From CALJFL01 sp036961205 (GTDB lineage Bacteria > Pseudomonadota > Gammaproteobacteria > Pseudomonadales > Halieaceae), in contig JBALVI010000001.1 in the NCBI GenBank assembly GCA_036961205.1, positions 1,178,001 to 1,242,000 on the forward strand: a stretch of 64,000 nucleotides of DNA. The letters are read 5' to 3'. The notes beneath the pieces are model-generated. The model had not been told where the DNA came from. It did not search any database and saw only the letters and a list, made by a program, of their open reading frames with translations. This document shows, piece after piece, positions 33,567-41,560 of the stretch. Numbering within the stretch: the stretch's first letter is position 1; each line of letters opens with the position of its first letter. The translations under genes and the position numbers were made by a program.

Positions 33567-33896
33567 ATGGGTACGGTGACGAACATTAGCAGGGCTAAAT
33601 TTTCCATTGGTGATCTGGTTTGTCATCAGCTCTTCGTCTATCGAGGCGTTATAGTAGATGTTGATGCTACTTTTCAATCGACGGAGGAGTGGTACGAGAC
33701 GGTTGCCAGATCGCGTCCCCCGAAAGACAAGCCTTGGTACCACGTTCTAGTAGATGGAGCGGCACATAGCACCTACGTAGCTGAGAAGAATCTGGAGCGT
33801 GATACGAGTGTCGAGCCGATCAGTCATCCAATGGTGACGCAAGTTTTTTCGCGCTTTGAGAATGGACGGTATTTTCGAAAGGGCAGAGCCAATTAG
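33567..33896 (+). CDS. hspQ: HspQ (hemimethylated-DNA-binding YccV-type) heat-shock protein
   Basis: A 109-residue HspQ: KFSIGDLVCHQLFVYRGVIVDVD, EEWYETVARSRPPKDKPWYHVLVDG and TYVAEKNLE are diagnostic. HspQ modulates Lon-dependent proteolysis in enterics. The start is ATG 33567, 6 nt after an attC-like core, so the gene appears to be a cassette passenger rather than a chromosomal resident. A Lon gene starts at the right end of the window; no functional link can be shown from sequence. Confidence 0.92.
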   Translation: MGTVTNISRAKFSIGDLVCHQLFVYRGVIVDVDATFQSTEEWYETVARSRPPKDKPWYHVLVDGAAHSTYVAEKNLERDTSVEPISHPMVTQVFSRFENGRYFRKGRAN

Positions 33897-33921
33897 TACT
33901 CCGCCACCGAAGGCGTTACGT
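33893..33921 (+). other. attC-like core after hspQ (possibly truncated)
   Basis: GGCGTTACGT (core GTTACGT at 33915-33921) follows the hspQ stop by about 20 bases. The site is too short for a full attC, so it may be a remnant. Confidence 0.35.
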
Positions 33922-33967
33922 GTTGACAGAGATTGGATTGCTTTTATTGGTAACGAGATGAGATTTT

Positions 33968-34246
33968 ATGAAAAATGGTTTAACGAGAATGTTCTGGCCA
34001 ATACTAAAGTTCTTTGAAACAGACGATGATCCAGTTAACTATAAAAAGTCACACAGAGTTGCCCTAAATGGGGTGGGCGGCCTATTCATATTCCTGTCGC
34101 TCGTCTCAGCGGTGACAGCCTATTCCACTGGTGGGGTAGGTTCATTTATCCCTATGATAATTTTCTTCTGTGCGGGTATGGTCGCAGTCGTTGTGGGCGC
34201 GCTTGGTTCAAATAGTGCTGTTTCAAAAATATGGGGAACCAAATAA
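33968..34246 (+). CDS. Small two-helix membrane protein
   Basis: A 92-residue protein with an amphipathic start (MKNGLTRMFWPILKFFETDDD) and two hydrophobic helices (about residues 36-50 and 59-78). The gene is one of the array units and its function is not recognised. It has GATTTT-type weak translation signals and no clear attC on its right. Confidence 0.6.
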   Translation: MKNGLTRMFWPILKFFETDDDPVNYKKSHRVALNGVGGLFIFLSLVSAVTAYSTGGVGSFIPMIIFFCAGMVAVVVGALGSNSAVSKIWGTK

Positions 34247-34315
34247 ATGGCATATAGAAACTCAATGAAAGTTCACTCTGACCCTTCAGGCCCCAACAGA
34301 TAGCTCCAGGGACAC

Positions 34316-34639
34316 ATGTTTCACTTAGCCTTACATTTTGTAGCTCCAGCCGTACTAGCTGGCCTTTTCTTTAGGAAATACTGGGGGCTAGCCTACTTTA
34401 TAATGATCGCCACTATGGTCGTAGATATCGACCACTTAATTGCTAATCCGATATATGACCCGGGTCGCTGTAGTATAGGGTTTCATCCGTTACATGAACT
34501 GTGGTTTGTCTTTGTTTACATTTCGCTTTGCTTTGTGCCAAACATGCCCAAGATAAGACTCGTCGGTATTGGCTTATCTGTGCATATGGCCCTGGATGCT
34601 ATAGATTGTCAGGTAACCAGTGGAGTATGGATAAATTAG
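34316..34639 (+). CDS. DUF6122-family membrane protein
   Basis: A 107-residue protein with helices around residues 5-20, 25-37 and 65-78. The motif DIDHLIANPIYDPGRCSIGFHPLHE (His/Asp-rich, possible metal site) is typical of DUF6122. The role is unknown. Confidence 0.75.
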   Translation: MFHLALHFVAPAVLAGLFFRKYWGLAYFIMIATMVVDIDHLIANPIYDPGRCSIGFHPLHELWFVFVYISLCFVPNMPKIRLVGIGLSVHMALDAIDCQVTSGVWIN

Positions 34640-34642
34640 AAA

Positions 34643-34876
34643 ATGAGTGTTGGAATGAGTGAGAAAATGAATCAATCTACTTTAAACGCGTTGAAAATTG
34701 CGTTTACTTACATGCCAAAATCGATTGAAGTAACTAAATATGAGTATGGCGATAGCGTCCAAAAAATACTGGATCATATTGAAGCGGTTAGAGAAATATT
34801 ATTGATCAATGATGTTGACCCAGATGAAGTCTATGGCGAAATAAACCCCGAAAATACCCCCAATTCGACATACTGA
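34643..34876 (+). CDS. Small acidic hypothetical protein
   Basis: A 77-residue soluble protein, helical in the middle (VQKILDHIEAVREILLI) and acidic at the end. It has three possible ATG starts (34643, 34655, 34667). It is placed 4 nt after the DUF6122 gene, so the two may form one unit. No family was recognised. Confidence 0.55.
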   Translation: MSVGMSEKMNQSTLNALKIAFTYMPKSIEVTKYEYGDSVQKILDHIEAVREILLINDVDPDEVYGEINPENTPNSTY

Positions 34877-34913
34877 TTTTGAAGTTGCGTGTGCAAATAC
34901 TTAGGAGGAATTA

Positions 34914-35228
34914 ATGGCGGGGAAATATCCAGGGAGAATCAAATCACTCCCTCTTTACGATGGTCGGTTTGATGCATATAAACTTGAAGCAAAGGGTAGT
35001 GATGTTTTACTTGCCTCCTATCCAGCCGGAACCTCTATTCCTCCCCACGTACACGATACAGATAATCATGGTGTCATTACTCGCGGTGAACTATTACTGA
35101 CTATGAATGGCGCTACTACGCGGGTATCAGCGGGTGATTGGTATCATGTGCCAGCACATGTTGAGCATTCAGCGGTATTTGAGGTTGAAACAGACGAAAT
35201 TGAGTTCTGGTTTCATGAAAGTGAATAA
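34914..35228 (+). CDS. Single-domain cupin
   Basis: A 104-residue cupin with motif 1 PPHVHDTDNHGVITRGE and motif 2 around PAHVEHSAVFE. The His pattern allows metal binding. An AGGAGG lies about 7 nt before ATG 34914. A degenerate attC-like region follows (AATAACAAG at about 35224, GCGCTAG near 35310), consistent with a cassette. Confidence 0.8.
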   Translation: MAGKYPGRIKSLPLYDGRFDAYKLEAKGSDVLLASYPAGTSIPPHVHDTDNHGVITRGELLLTMNGATTRVSAGDWYHVPAHVEHSAVFEVETDEIEFWFHESE

Positions 35229-35328
35229 CAAGTTTCCCGGGGGCACATCGGCCCTATGGGTTTCCACAGAACGGCAAAATATTTGGTTTAGTCGCCTCTT
35301 GGCTTTGCGCTAGAAACTCGAGATTGGA

Positions 35329-35808
35329 ATGACACCAGGAATCAATGTAGCCAAAAATAATAATGTTTCACACAGGGTACATGAGTATTCTCATGATGAA
35401 GCAAGTGAATCTTATGGGCTTGAAGCAGCCGAGAAAATGGGAGTTCCTGAGGAAAGAGTTTTCAAGACCCTGGTGGTATCTCTGGACAATAGAGAGCTTG
35501 TCGTCGGCGTAATTCCAGTTTCTTCTATGCTGAGTATGAAGCTCATCGCCAAGGCTGCGGGAGCCAAAAAAGCCGCTATGGCAGACAAGTCCGATGTTGA
35601 ACGTTCGACAGGATATGTACTGGGAGGAGTAAGTCCGCTCGGGCAAAAGAGGCGACTTAAAACTATTATTGATTCATCGGCCAAGAACTACGCCACTGTT
35701 TACGTTAGCGCTGGCCGCAGAGGATTGGAAATAGAGTTGAGTCCTGTTGATTTGGCACAACTAACCAATGGAGTTATCGCTGAAATATGTCAGCAAGCCC
35801 ACTCCTAA
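35329..35808 (+). CDS. ybaK: Cys-tRNA(Pro)/Cys-tRNA(Cys) deacylase YbaK-like
   Basis: A 159-residue INS-domain protein that hydrolyses mischarged tRNA. Diagnostic segments are FKTLVVSLDNRELVVGVIPV, GYVLGGVSPLGQKRRLKT and a late VSAGRRGLEIELSP. It lies between cassette-type sites, so a proofreading factor has apparently been captured as a mobile cassette. Confidence 0.9.
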   Translation: MTPGINVAKNNNVSHRVHEYSHDEASESYGLEAAEKMGVPEERVFKTLVVSLDNRELVVGVIPVSSMLSMKLIAKAAGAKKAAMADKSDVERSTGYVLGGVSPLGQKRRLKTIIDSSAKNYATVYVSAGRRGLEIELSPVDLAQLTNGVIAEICQQAHS

Positions 35809-35882
35809 CAAGTTAATCTATAATCATCTTCGACTGGTCGCAAGAGGCTCTGCTTTTTGCGCTAATTATTTAGGCGTTATAT
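35803..35882 (+). other. attC site (80 bp)
   Basis: From TCCTAACAAG at 35803 to core GTTATAT at 35876-35882. TAATCATCTTCGACTGG and GCGCTAATTATT are compatible with folding. The ybaK stop codon lies within the left end. Confidence 0.8.
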
Positions 35883-35908
35883 TCAAAAATCATCTATAAG
35901 GGATAAAT

Positions 35909-36142
35909 ATGAGCGATCCAAAAAGAGTATCTGATACACCTTATGCTGTTGAAGTTGAAGCCGGGAAGTCGTATTTCTGGTGTGCATGTGGTGAAAGTAA
36001 GTCACAGCCATTTTGCGATGGATCTCATAAAGGCACAGATTTCACGCCAGTAAAGTTTGATGCAGGTGAGTCTAAAAAGGTTTTCTTTTGTGGCTGTAAA
36101 CAAACAGCATCACAACCAATGTGTGATGGTAGCCATAAATAA
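35909..36142 (+). CDS. CDGSH iron-sulfur domain protein
   Basis: A 77-residue protein with two CDGSH-type motifs: WCACGESKSQPFCDGSHK and FCGCKQTASQPMCDGSHK. Each should ligate a [2Fe-2S] cluster via three Cys and one His. Tandem CDGSH proteins are known in bacteria and their roles are poorly defined. An attC-like core GTTAGCG follows at 36146-36152. Confidence 0.9.
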   Translation: MSDPKRVSDTPYAVEVEAGKSYFWCACGESKSQPFCDGSHKGTDFTPVKFDAGESKKVFFCGCKQTASQPMCDGSHK

Positions 36143-36166
36143 ACTGTTAGCGACGCTGGACACATT

Positions 36167-37126
36167 ATGGAATTCAAAGACTATTACAAGATTTTGGGTG
36201 TGGATTCTGAGGCTGATAATAAGGCCATAAAGACCGCCTACCGAAAGCTGGCCAGAAAGTATCACCCAGATGTCAGTGACCTGCATGATGCGGAATCTCA
36301 GTTCAAGGAAGTTGCAGAAGCCTATGAGGTACTGAAAGACAGCGTAAAGCGGGCGGAGTATGACGAAATACGTCAGTACGGTGGGCCGCAACAGGAGTTT
36401 CACCCGCCGCCGGACTGGCAGCCATCTGGCTCTGCCGAGGGCGGTGCGGGAAGCCACTACCAAGAGGATTTTTCGGACTTTTTCTCGTCCATTTTCGGCG
36501 GTGCAGGTGGCGCTCAAGCCGGTGGTTTTAACGGTCGTCAGCGTTCTGGCCAGCGTGGTCAGGATATTGAAACAGAACTGCCAATTTTCCTTGAGGACAC
36601 GCTTGCTGAATACTCCAAGACGATCTCCTACCATCTACCTCACTATGATAATGAGGGGCGTGTCACCGAGGTGAATAAAACGCTCAATGTGAAAATACCG
36701 GCCGGGGTAGCGGACGGTGACCGTATACGTTTGAAAGGTCAGGGGGCTTCAGGTATCGGAGAGAGCCCTAGCGGGGATCTGTATTTACGAATTCGATTGG
36801 TACCCCATCCGCTGTTTGATGTAGAGGGGCATAACCTCATTATTACCCTCCCTATCGCGCCCTGGGAGGCGGCCTTGGGTGGCAAGGTAACTCTGCCCAC
36901 CCTGTCGGGCAAGATCCAGTTAACAATTCCGGCGAACAGCCAGAGTGGGCAACGCTTGCGAATAAAAGGCAAGGGCCTGCCAAGCAAGCAGCTGCAGGGC
37001 GACCTCTATGCGGTGTTAAAAGTTGTGATGCCGACTTCAAGCAACGAGTCTATTAAGGACCAGTGGCAGCAGTTGGCGGAGCTTAGTCCCTTCGATCCTC
37101 GAGCAGAGTGGAGTGAAGCGTCATGA
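36167..37126 (+). CDS. cbpA: Curved-DNA-binding protein / DnaJ-class chaperone CbpA
   Basis: A 319-residue type II J-protein. The J domain has the HPD motif in RKYHPDVSD (residues about 33-35), followed by a G-rich linker and two C-terminal substrate-binding domains (about 120-305). It supplies co-chaperone activity for DnaK. cbpM overlaps its 3' end by 4 nt. Confidence 0.93.
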   Translation: MEFKDYYKILGVDSEADNKAIKTAYRKLARKYHPDVSDLHDAESQFKEVAEAYEVLKDSVKRAEYDEIRQYGGPQQEFHPPPDWQPSGSAEGGAGSHYQEDFSDFFSSIFGGAGGAQAGGFNGRQRSGQRGQDIETELPIFLEDTLAEYSKTISYHLPHYDNEGRVTEVNKTLNVKIPAGVADGDRIRLKGQGASGIGESPSGDLYLRIRLVPHPLFDVEGHNLIITLPIAPWEAALGGKVTLPTLSGKIQLTIPANSQSGQRLRIKGKGLPSKQLQGDLYAVLKVVMPTSSNESIKDQWQQLAELSPFDPRAEWSEAS

Positions 37127-37428
37127 ACGATACACAAACAACATACTTGAGCTTCACCGAAGTCTGCCTGCAAACCGGCGTAGCGGAGGCTACTGTGGTC
37201 GAAATTGTTGAGCAGGGTATTATGGAGCCGATCGGCGACTCACCTGGTGAATGGCAATTTAGCCCTGCGATGCTTATTCTGACAAAAAAGGCCGTGCGCT
37301 TGCACCGTGATCTTAATGTAGATTGGGCGGGGATTGCGCTGGCGATAGAATTGCTGGATGAAGTGGAACAGCTGCGAGAAAAGAATCGTTACCTTGAGCG
37401 CCGCCTTAGTCGCTTTGTGGATTTGTAA
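37123..37428 (+). CDS. cbpM: CbpA modulator CbpM (MerR-like)
   Basis: A 101-residue MerR-like protein that inhibits CbpA J-domain activity. The helix-turn-helix-like start SFTEVCLQTGVAEATVVEIVEQGIMEP and a coiled C-terminal helix (LLDEVEQLREKNRYLERRL) match the family. The ATGA overlap with cbpA confirms the usual operon. The pair is more typical of chromosomes than of cassettes, so the array may be composite. Confidence 0.9.
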   Translation: MNDTQTTYLSFTEVCLQTGVAEATVVEIVEQGIMEPIGDSPGEWQFSPAMLILTKKAVRLHRDLNVDWAGIALAIELLDEVEQLREKNRYLERRLSRFVDL

Positions 37429-37524
37429 TACGCTTTCGGTAAAACGAGCATCTCCTAATTTACTGCACTCTAACTGCCAGGTGCGACAGTTTACGGCGTC
37501 AGCCGGAGCTAATGAGGAATATCT

Positions 37525-38172
37525 ATGAACGAAGCCAGGATTAATAATGTTGGCGGGACAGTTATTTGGATCACGGTAGCGCTGTCGATCGGCTATGCAA
37601 TTTTACGCTATCACATAGCTGGAGACGTTCCGTGGAAAGATTTTTCGCTCTTTATACTTAATAAGGGGCTATGTCTGGGCGCTTTCATCCTTCTCACATT
37701 TAATTTTGCTTTAGGCCCAGCCAAAAATCTGGGAGTGCCCGTGCCAGAATCCTGGCTGAACGCCCGTAAGGCGTTTGGCATGAGTGGATTCCTATTAATC
37801 CTGATACATGTATTGATTAGCTTCATGCTATTTTCACCAGCATTTTTTGGAAAGTTCTTTTCTCCAAACGGCACTCTGACAGGCGTAGCGAGTATCAGTA
37901 TGCTTGCAGGTATTCTCGGATTTACGTTTTTATGGGCCTACAATCTTAGCTTCCAGACCAACTTACGTGAAGACAAGGCGTTCATAGGTTTTATTACATC
38001 TCGTCGAGTTCTCATTTGGTCGCTGTTGCTGGGAGGCTTGCACCTGGCGTTTATGGGATACTCTGGATGGTTGGATCCACAGAGTTGGCATGCGGGGATG
38101 CCTCCTATAAGTCTGGTAGCTTTTGGGTTCTTCATTGTTGGCTATATTCTCAATTTTTTTGGTAGGGAGTAG
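37525..38172 (+). CDS. Ferric reductase-like multi-helix membrane protein
   Basis: A 215-residue protein with about six hydrophobic helices and histidines in helices (RYHIAG, LILIHVLISFM, LGGLHLAFM). This is the pattern of haem-binding ferric reductase-like or MsrQ-like membrane domains. Start ATG 37525 follows GAGGAA. The function is uncertain. Confidence 0.6.
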   Translation: MNEARINNVGGTVIWITVALSIGYAILRYHIAGDVPWKDFSLFILNKGLCLGAFILLTFNFALGPAKNLGVPVPESWLNARKAFGMSGFLLILIHVLISFMLFSPAFFGKFFSPNGTLTGVASISMLAGILGFTFLWAYNLSFQTNLREDKAFIGFITSRRVLIWSLLLGGLHLAFMGYSGWLDPQSWHAGMPPISLVAFGFFIVGYILNFFGRE

Positions 38173-38265
38173 CGTGATTGGGATTTTGGAAAAAGCGTCA
38201 AGGCTCGCAAACTAACTAGCAGATGCAGCCTCGCCATCTCCGACCCCAGGGGACATTCAGGCGCA

Positions 38266-38886
38266 TTGGATAACTTGAAGCGAAGTATTGGACAGGCAGT
38301 TCTAAAGATGACGACTCTCTCACCCGAAAAAGGCACTCACCCAAAGCGGCAGGCGGTCTACAAGTTTTTTCTGCTCTGCTTCTTGCTTGTGAGTTACTTT
38401 GTCTATCTCAGTATTCAATATGACGTAGTAACAGGTGGCGTCGCATCCATATTAACCTGGAGTTTTTTTGTTCTTTGCACACCGATCGCAGACGCAGGGT
38501 TTCTCTTGGACTTTCCACTCCGACTACTATTTGGCATTCGGATGTTGATTTCAGAAATGGCCGTTTGGGCCTTGGCGATCTCAGTAAACGTAGTTTCGTT
38601 GATCTATTTTTCCGATTACTATGAAGTCACGCTACTAACAAAGCTGCTGCACTCAATCCTTACCATGCCTTTCCCATATTGGAGCGTAATTATACTCTCT
38701 GGTGTGGGTACCTTTCTGTCCATTCAAATTGCTGACGAGCTTATGGATGTTGCTCACCATAGGGACAGGGAATTCTTTCATCGTCATGGCTTTAAGCATG
38801 AGATCATCATGATAGTATTTTTTGTATTAGTCCTGGTTGGATACTACGAGCTCATAGCTTCTCTAGGCCTTGAATTCGATTTTTAA
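38266..38886 (+). CDS. Membrane protein of unknown function
   Basis: A protein of about 206 residues (192 if started at ATG 38308) with five or six helices, and a His-rich cytoplasmic-like segment (MDVAHHRDREFFHRHGFKHE) between the last two. TTG 38266 opens the frame; either start is plausible. No family was recognised. Confidence 0.5.
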   Translation: MDNLKRSIGQAVLKMTTLSPEKGTHPKRQAVYKFFLLCFLLVSYFVYLSIQYDVVTGGVASILTWSFFVLCTPIADAGFLLDFPLRLLFGIRMLISEMAVWALAISVNVVSLIYFSDYYEVTLLTKLLHSILTMPFPYWSVIILSGVGTFLSIQIADELMDVAHHRDREFFHRHGFKHEIIMIVFFVLVLVGYYELIASLGLEFDF

Positions 38887-38924
38887 AAGATGTCTGGTAG
38901 CTAGAAAGCGGGGCATGATAAAGA

Positions 38925-39218
38925 ATGACAATTAGAGTGGTAAATCTGCCTGACCAGGAAGTCACATGTGCGACTTGCAGGGCGAATTGCTGCCGTTTGG
39001 AAGTAATGCTAATTACGGATACTGGTGTACCCGAAAAGTATGTTGAATTGGATAGCTGGGGAGGGATGAGCATGGCTCGTTTAGATGACGGATGGTGCGC
39101 AGCTTTGGATCGAAGCACTATGCTGTGTACTATTTATGATAAGCGGCCACTAATTTGTCGTGAATTTGAAATGGGCGGCCTTGAGTGCCTCTCCGAGCGC
39201 GGGCACCAGGCGGGATGA
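38925..39218 (+). CDS. YkgJ-family cysteine-cluster protein (second copy)
   Basis: A 97-residue protein with CATCRANCCRLE at the start and C residues in GWCAAL, LCTIYDKRPLICREFE and LECL. This is the YkgJ/UPF0153 zinc or iron-sulfur pattern. Its ATGA overlap with the DsbA-like gene suggests joint function. Confidence 0.85.
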   Translation: MTIRVVNLPDQEVTCATCRANCCRLEVMLITDTGVPEKYVELDSWGGMSMARLDDGWCAALDRSTMLCTIYDKRPLICREFEMGGLECLSERGHQAG

Positions 39219-39874
39219 GCAAACCTCTTGTAATTGATTATTATTCGGACGTCCTTTGTGTTTGGGCTTGGATCGCTCAGCGGCGTATCGACGAGCTGAA
39301 TCAAATACTGGAAGATAAAATAGAGATTCGATATCGCTATGTTGATGTCTTCGGTGATGTGCCGACAAAAATGAACACGCAGTGGAAGCAAAAAGGGGGG
39401 TATGTTGGATTCGCAGAGCATGTACAGAAATCTGCATCTGCATTTGATGACGCGGGCCTAAACTCTAAAATATGGACAGAAGTTAAACCTGCCTCCTCTG
39501 CCAGTGCCCATTTGGTGCTTAAGGCTGTTGAAATTGTATATGACCAAAATAAGAGTATAGATATGGCCCTGGAATTTCGATCAGCATTTTTTGTAGATGC
39601 GCTCGATATTGGTAGCCTCGATGTTCTTTATGAATTGATTAAAACTAATGGCCTGGATCGTAATAAAGTTGAACGCAGCATTCACGATGGCTCTGCGATG
39701 GCGGCATTGATGGGTGACTATCATAAATCGAAACGAGAAGGCGTAAAAGGAAGCCCTTCGTATGTCATCGATGGCGGTCGTCAAACACTGTATGGCAATG
39801 TCGGTTACCGCGTGCTTTTGGCAAACATGGAAGAGTTACTGAAAAATCCAACAGATGAGGCAAGCTGGTGCTAA
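39215..39874 (+). CDS. DsbA-family (thioredoxin-fold) protein without a CXXC
   Basis: A 219-residue DsbA/FrnE-like protein starting at ATG 39215 in the overlap with the YkgJ gene. The active-site region reads SDVLCVWAWIA, with one cysteine (C14) where DsbA has CXXC. The conserved cis-Pro region is GSPSYVIDGG. This resembles 2-hydroxychromene-2-carboxylate isomerase or glutathione-transferase kappa relatives, so the substrate may involve glutathione. There is no signal peptide. Confidence 0.8.
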   Translation: MSKPLVIDYYSDVLCVWAWIAQRRIDELNQILEDKIEIRYRYVDVFGDVPTKMNTQWKQKGGYVGFAEHVQKSASAFDDAGLNSKIWTEVKPASSASAHLVLKAVEIVYDQNKSIDMALEFRSAFFVDALDIGSLDVLYELIKTNGLDRNKVERSIHDGSAMAALMGDYHKSKREGVKGSPSYVIDGGRQTLYGNVGYRVLLANMEELLKNPTDEASWC

Positions 39875-39964
39875 ATCCGCTATCAACTACAGCAGGCTTA
39901 CCGTTTCAGCGCAAATCGAGGCGTGATGGTGGATCAAGCGCGCCAGGTGCGGTCAGCGTTAGTA
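39875..39964 (+). other. Probable attC-like site
   Basis: Ends with GCGTTAGTA (core GTTAGTA at 39958-39964) after the DsbA-like stop codon. CGCAAATCGAGGCG and CGCGCCAGGTGCGG can fold. The left end is weak. Confidence 0.45.
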
Positions 39965-39982
39965 AGCGATGAGAGAGTATCG

Positions 39983-40198
39983 GTGAATAAATTTAATCCC
40001 AAGAAGTTACTCAATAGTAAATGGACCGCGGTTAATCCAGTAAACAAAGAGAAGCATTTTCTGATATCAGAGCTAGAATTGGACGAGGAGGGTGGCGTTG
40101 TTGGCTGCCTGATAGAAGCCGTTCGGTCCAACCGCTCTGCGCCAATAGACTGGGAAGAGCTAAAAAACAAAGACAACTGGCTTCAAGGTTGGAAATAA
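39983..40198 (+). CDS. TIGR02450-family tryptophan-rich small protein
   Basis: A 71-residue protein, starting at GTG 39983 just after the attC core. MNKFNPKKLLNSKWTAVNP, then EKHFLISELELDEEG and a W-rich end (IDWEELKNKDNWLQGWK) are the TIGR02450 pattern. The function is unknown; marine gammaproteobacteria often carry several copies. Confidence 0.85.
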   Translation: MNKFNPKKLLNSKWTAVNPVNKEKHFLISELELDEEGGVVGCLIEAVRSNRSAPIDWEELKNKDNWLQGWK

Positions 40199-40210
40199 AA
40201 AGAGGAAGTT

Positions 40211-40369
40211 ATGTTCCAGTGCGGGAAATCGATGGTCCGGCCAAACTTGTGGGTCCCTGAGAAGTGGAATTCAGCCGAAGAGTGGATGTATTGCACCATT
40301 ATTGCCCCACAATCTGTATTTTTATGTGTTTTAAGCACTGGGAGTAATGGTTGTGAATCTATATTATGA
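40211..40369 (+). CDS. Possible 52-residue protein coupled to VF530 gene
   Basis: ATG 40211 to TGA 40367-40369, with AGAGGAAG just upstream. It encodes 52 residues containing MVRPNLWVPEKWNSAEEWM and shares an ATGA with the next start. The composition looks protein-like, but no family was recognised. It may be the shortened N-terminal end of a flavin reductase or PNPOx-like gene (resemblance of the RPNLW-PE pattern only). Confidence 0.4.
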   Translation: MFQCGKSMVRPNLWVPEKWNSAEEWMYCTIIAPQSVFLCVLSTGSNGCESIL

Positions 40370-40611
40370 CGAATGAGCAACCAGAAAATCCATTGCATGG
40401 TGTTACGCTTGAAAAGGTAGTCACGAGATTGGCTGACCATTACGGTTGGGATGGATTGGCTCAGAGAATCAATATCAATTGCTTTAAGAGTGATCCGTCC
40501 ATCAAGTCATCACTAAAGTTCTTGCGTAAGACCCAGTGGGCTAGAGACAAAGTTGAGAGCTTATATCTCTCAACATTTGAGAAAAAATCACCTTGGGGTA
40601 ATTCCGGGTAA
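40366..40611 (+). CDS. VF530 (DUF2132) DNA-binding family protein
   Basis: An 81-residue protein with the VF530 core: NPLHGVTLEKVVTRLADHYGWDGLAQRI and FLRKTQWARDKVESLYL. The solved Vibrio relative is a helical protein with a proposed DNA-binding surface. It is coupled to the 52-residue frame upstream. Confidence 0.88.
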   Translation: MTNEQPENPLHGVTLEKVVTRLADHYGWDGLAQRININCFKSDPSIKSSLKFLRKTQWARDKVESLYLSTFEKKSPWGNSG

Positions 40612-40738
40612 GCCGCATTTGAGTGGCTAAAATGAATATTATAGAGACTAATGCGGGTCTAGCGCATAAAATGTCCGCACTGTGGCGCCTGTTTGTGGCT
40701 GAGCTTGCTATTGCTCACCGCTACTTGTGGCGTTAAGT
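40612..40738 (+). other. Probable attC-like site
   Basis: Ends with GGCGTTAAGT (core GTTAAGT 40732-40738). The internal GCGCCTGTTTGTGGCTG...CACCGC region can fold. The left end around 40620 is weak. Confidence 0.45.
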
Positions 40739-40785
40739 GTTTGTTATTAATGTTCAATTTGTGCAATTGATAAGCAGGAATGTAG

Positions 40786-40953
40786 ATGGCTAAACCCAAT
40801 TATTCTTTTGAAAAGCGGCAGAAAGAGATCGCAAAGAAGAAAAAGAAAGAAGAAAAACGCCTTAAAAAGGCCGAAGCTGGCAATATTACAGCTGAAGATA
40901 CTGAAACATCAACAGATGGCGCCGATCCTGCTCCCACCGGTGACGGTAGCTAG
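40786..40953 (+). CDS. Lys-rich 55-residue hypothetical protein
   Basis: ATG 40786 to TAG 40951-40953 encodes MAKPNYSFEKRQ, then a run of Lys/Glu (about residues 13-31), then an acidic Asp/Thr/Gly tail. Similar short basic proteins occur beside cold-shock genes in gammaproteobacteria and may bind RNA; that is inference. It is followed 94 nt later by the cold-shock gene. Confidence 0.55.
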   Translation: MAKPNYSFEKRQKEIAKKKKKEEKRLKKAEAGNITAEDTETSTDGADPAPTGDGS

Positions 40954-41047
40954 CAAATTGACGTAAAAAGATTTACACCTCCACTTCGATCCGGTGAATT
41001 CGAATGTGGATAGATACAAATATTCACCACCAATTTGAGGAAGTAAC

Positions 41048-41254
41048 ATGAGTAAAGGTACTGTTAAGTGGTTCAATGCCGATAAAGGTTTTGGTTTTAT
41101 TACACCCGAAGACGGCGGCAAAGACCTTTTTGTCCATCATTCGGAAATACAGAGTGGCGGCGGTTTCGCAACACTCAATGATGGTCAGGCAGTTGAGTTT
41201 GAAGTAGGCCAGGGTCAAAAAGGCCCATGTGCAAACAAGGTTGTCCCGCTTTAA
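41048..41254 (+). CDS. cspA: Cold-shock protein (CspA family)
   Basis: A 68-residue OB-fold RNA chaperone. RNP1 is KGFGFI and RNP2 is DLFVHHS, with GTVKWFNADKGFGFITPEDGG at the start. Start ATG 41048 has GAGGAAG upstream. A 17-bp hairpin follows. Confidence 0.95.
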   Translation: MSKGTVKWFNADKGFGFITPEDGGKDLFVHHSEIQSGGGFATLNDGQAVEFEVGQGQKGPCANKVVPL

Positions 41255-41276
41255 GCAGCGATAAGTAAAAAGCTCA

Positions 41277-41315
41277 GACAGCAGGGACAGCACTTATAGT
41301 GCTGTCCCTGCTGTC
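41277..41315 (+). other. 17-bp perfect hairpin after cspA
   Basis: Left arm 41277-41293 (starts GACAGCAGGGACAG), loop TTATA, right arm 41299-41315. The stem is perfect, but no run of T follows (GGTTATATGG), so it is either a Rho-independent terminator without a tail or an RNA stability element. The rest of the 403-base gap up to 41657 holds no ORF, only an attC near its right end. Confidence 0.75.
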
Positions 41316-41560
41316 GGTTATATGGTCCATGGTGGAACGTAAGTCCACTAGCAACACCAAAGATGCGTCTTTCTCCGTGCGAAATGCCCTGCTTAATACG
41401 CGGCAAACACCCGAATTTCTGCCATTGCTATGTTCGTTGTGGCGTTGCGAATGACTATATCCGTACCAATTATCACGTGGTCAGCGCCTAATTCCGTTTC
41501 GAAGTAGATCCGAAATGCCTGAGAGATGCTAAAATACTAATATTGTGTGAGTTTGCACCA

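Noticed and set aside
41277..41315. Typical Rho-independent terminator of cspA
   Set aside because: The stem is perfect but no T-tract follows, so it was listed as a hairpin of uncertain role.
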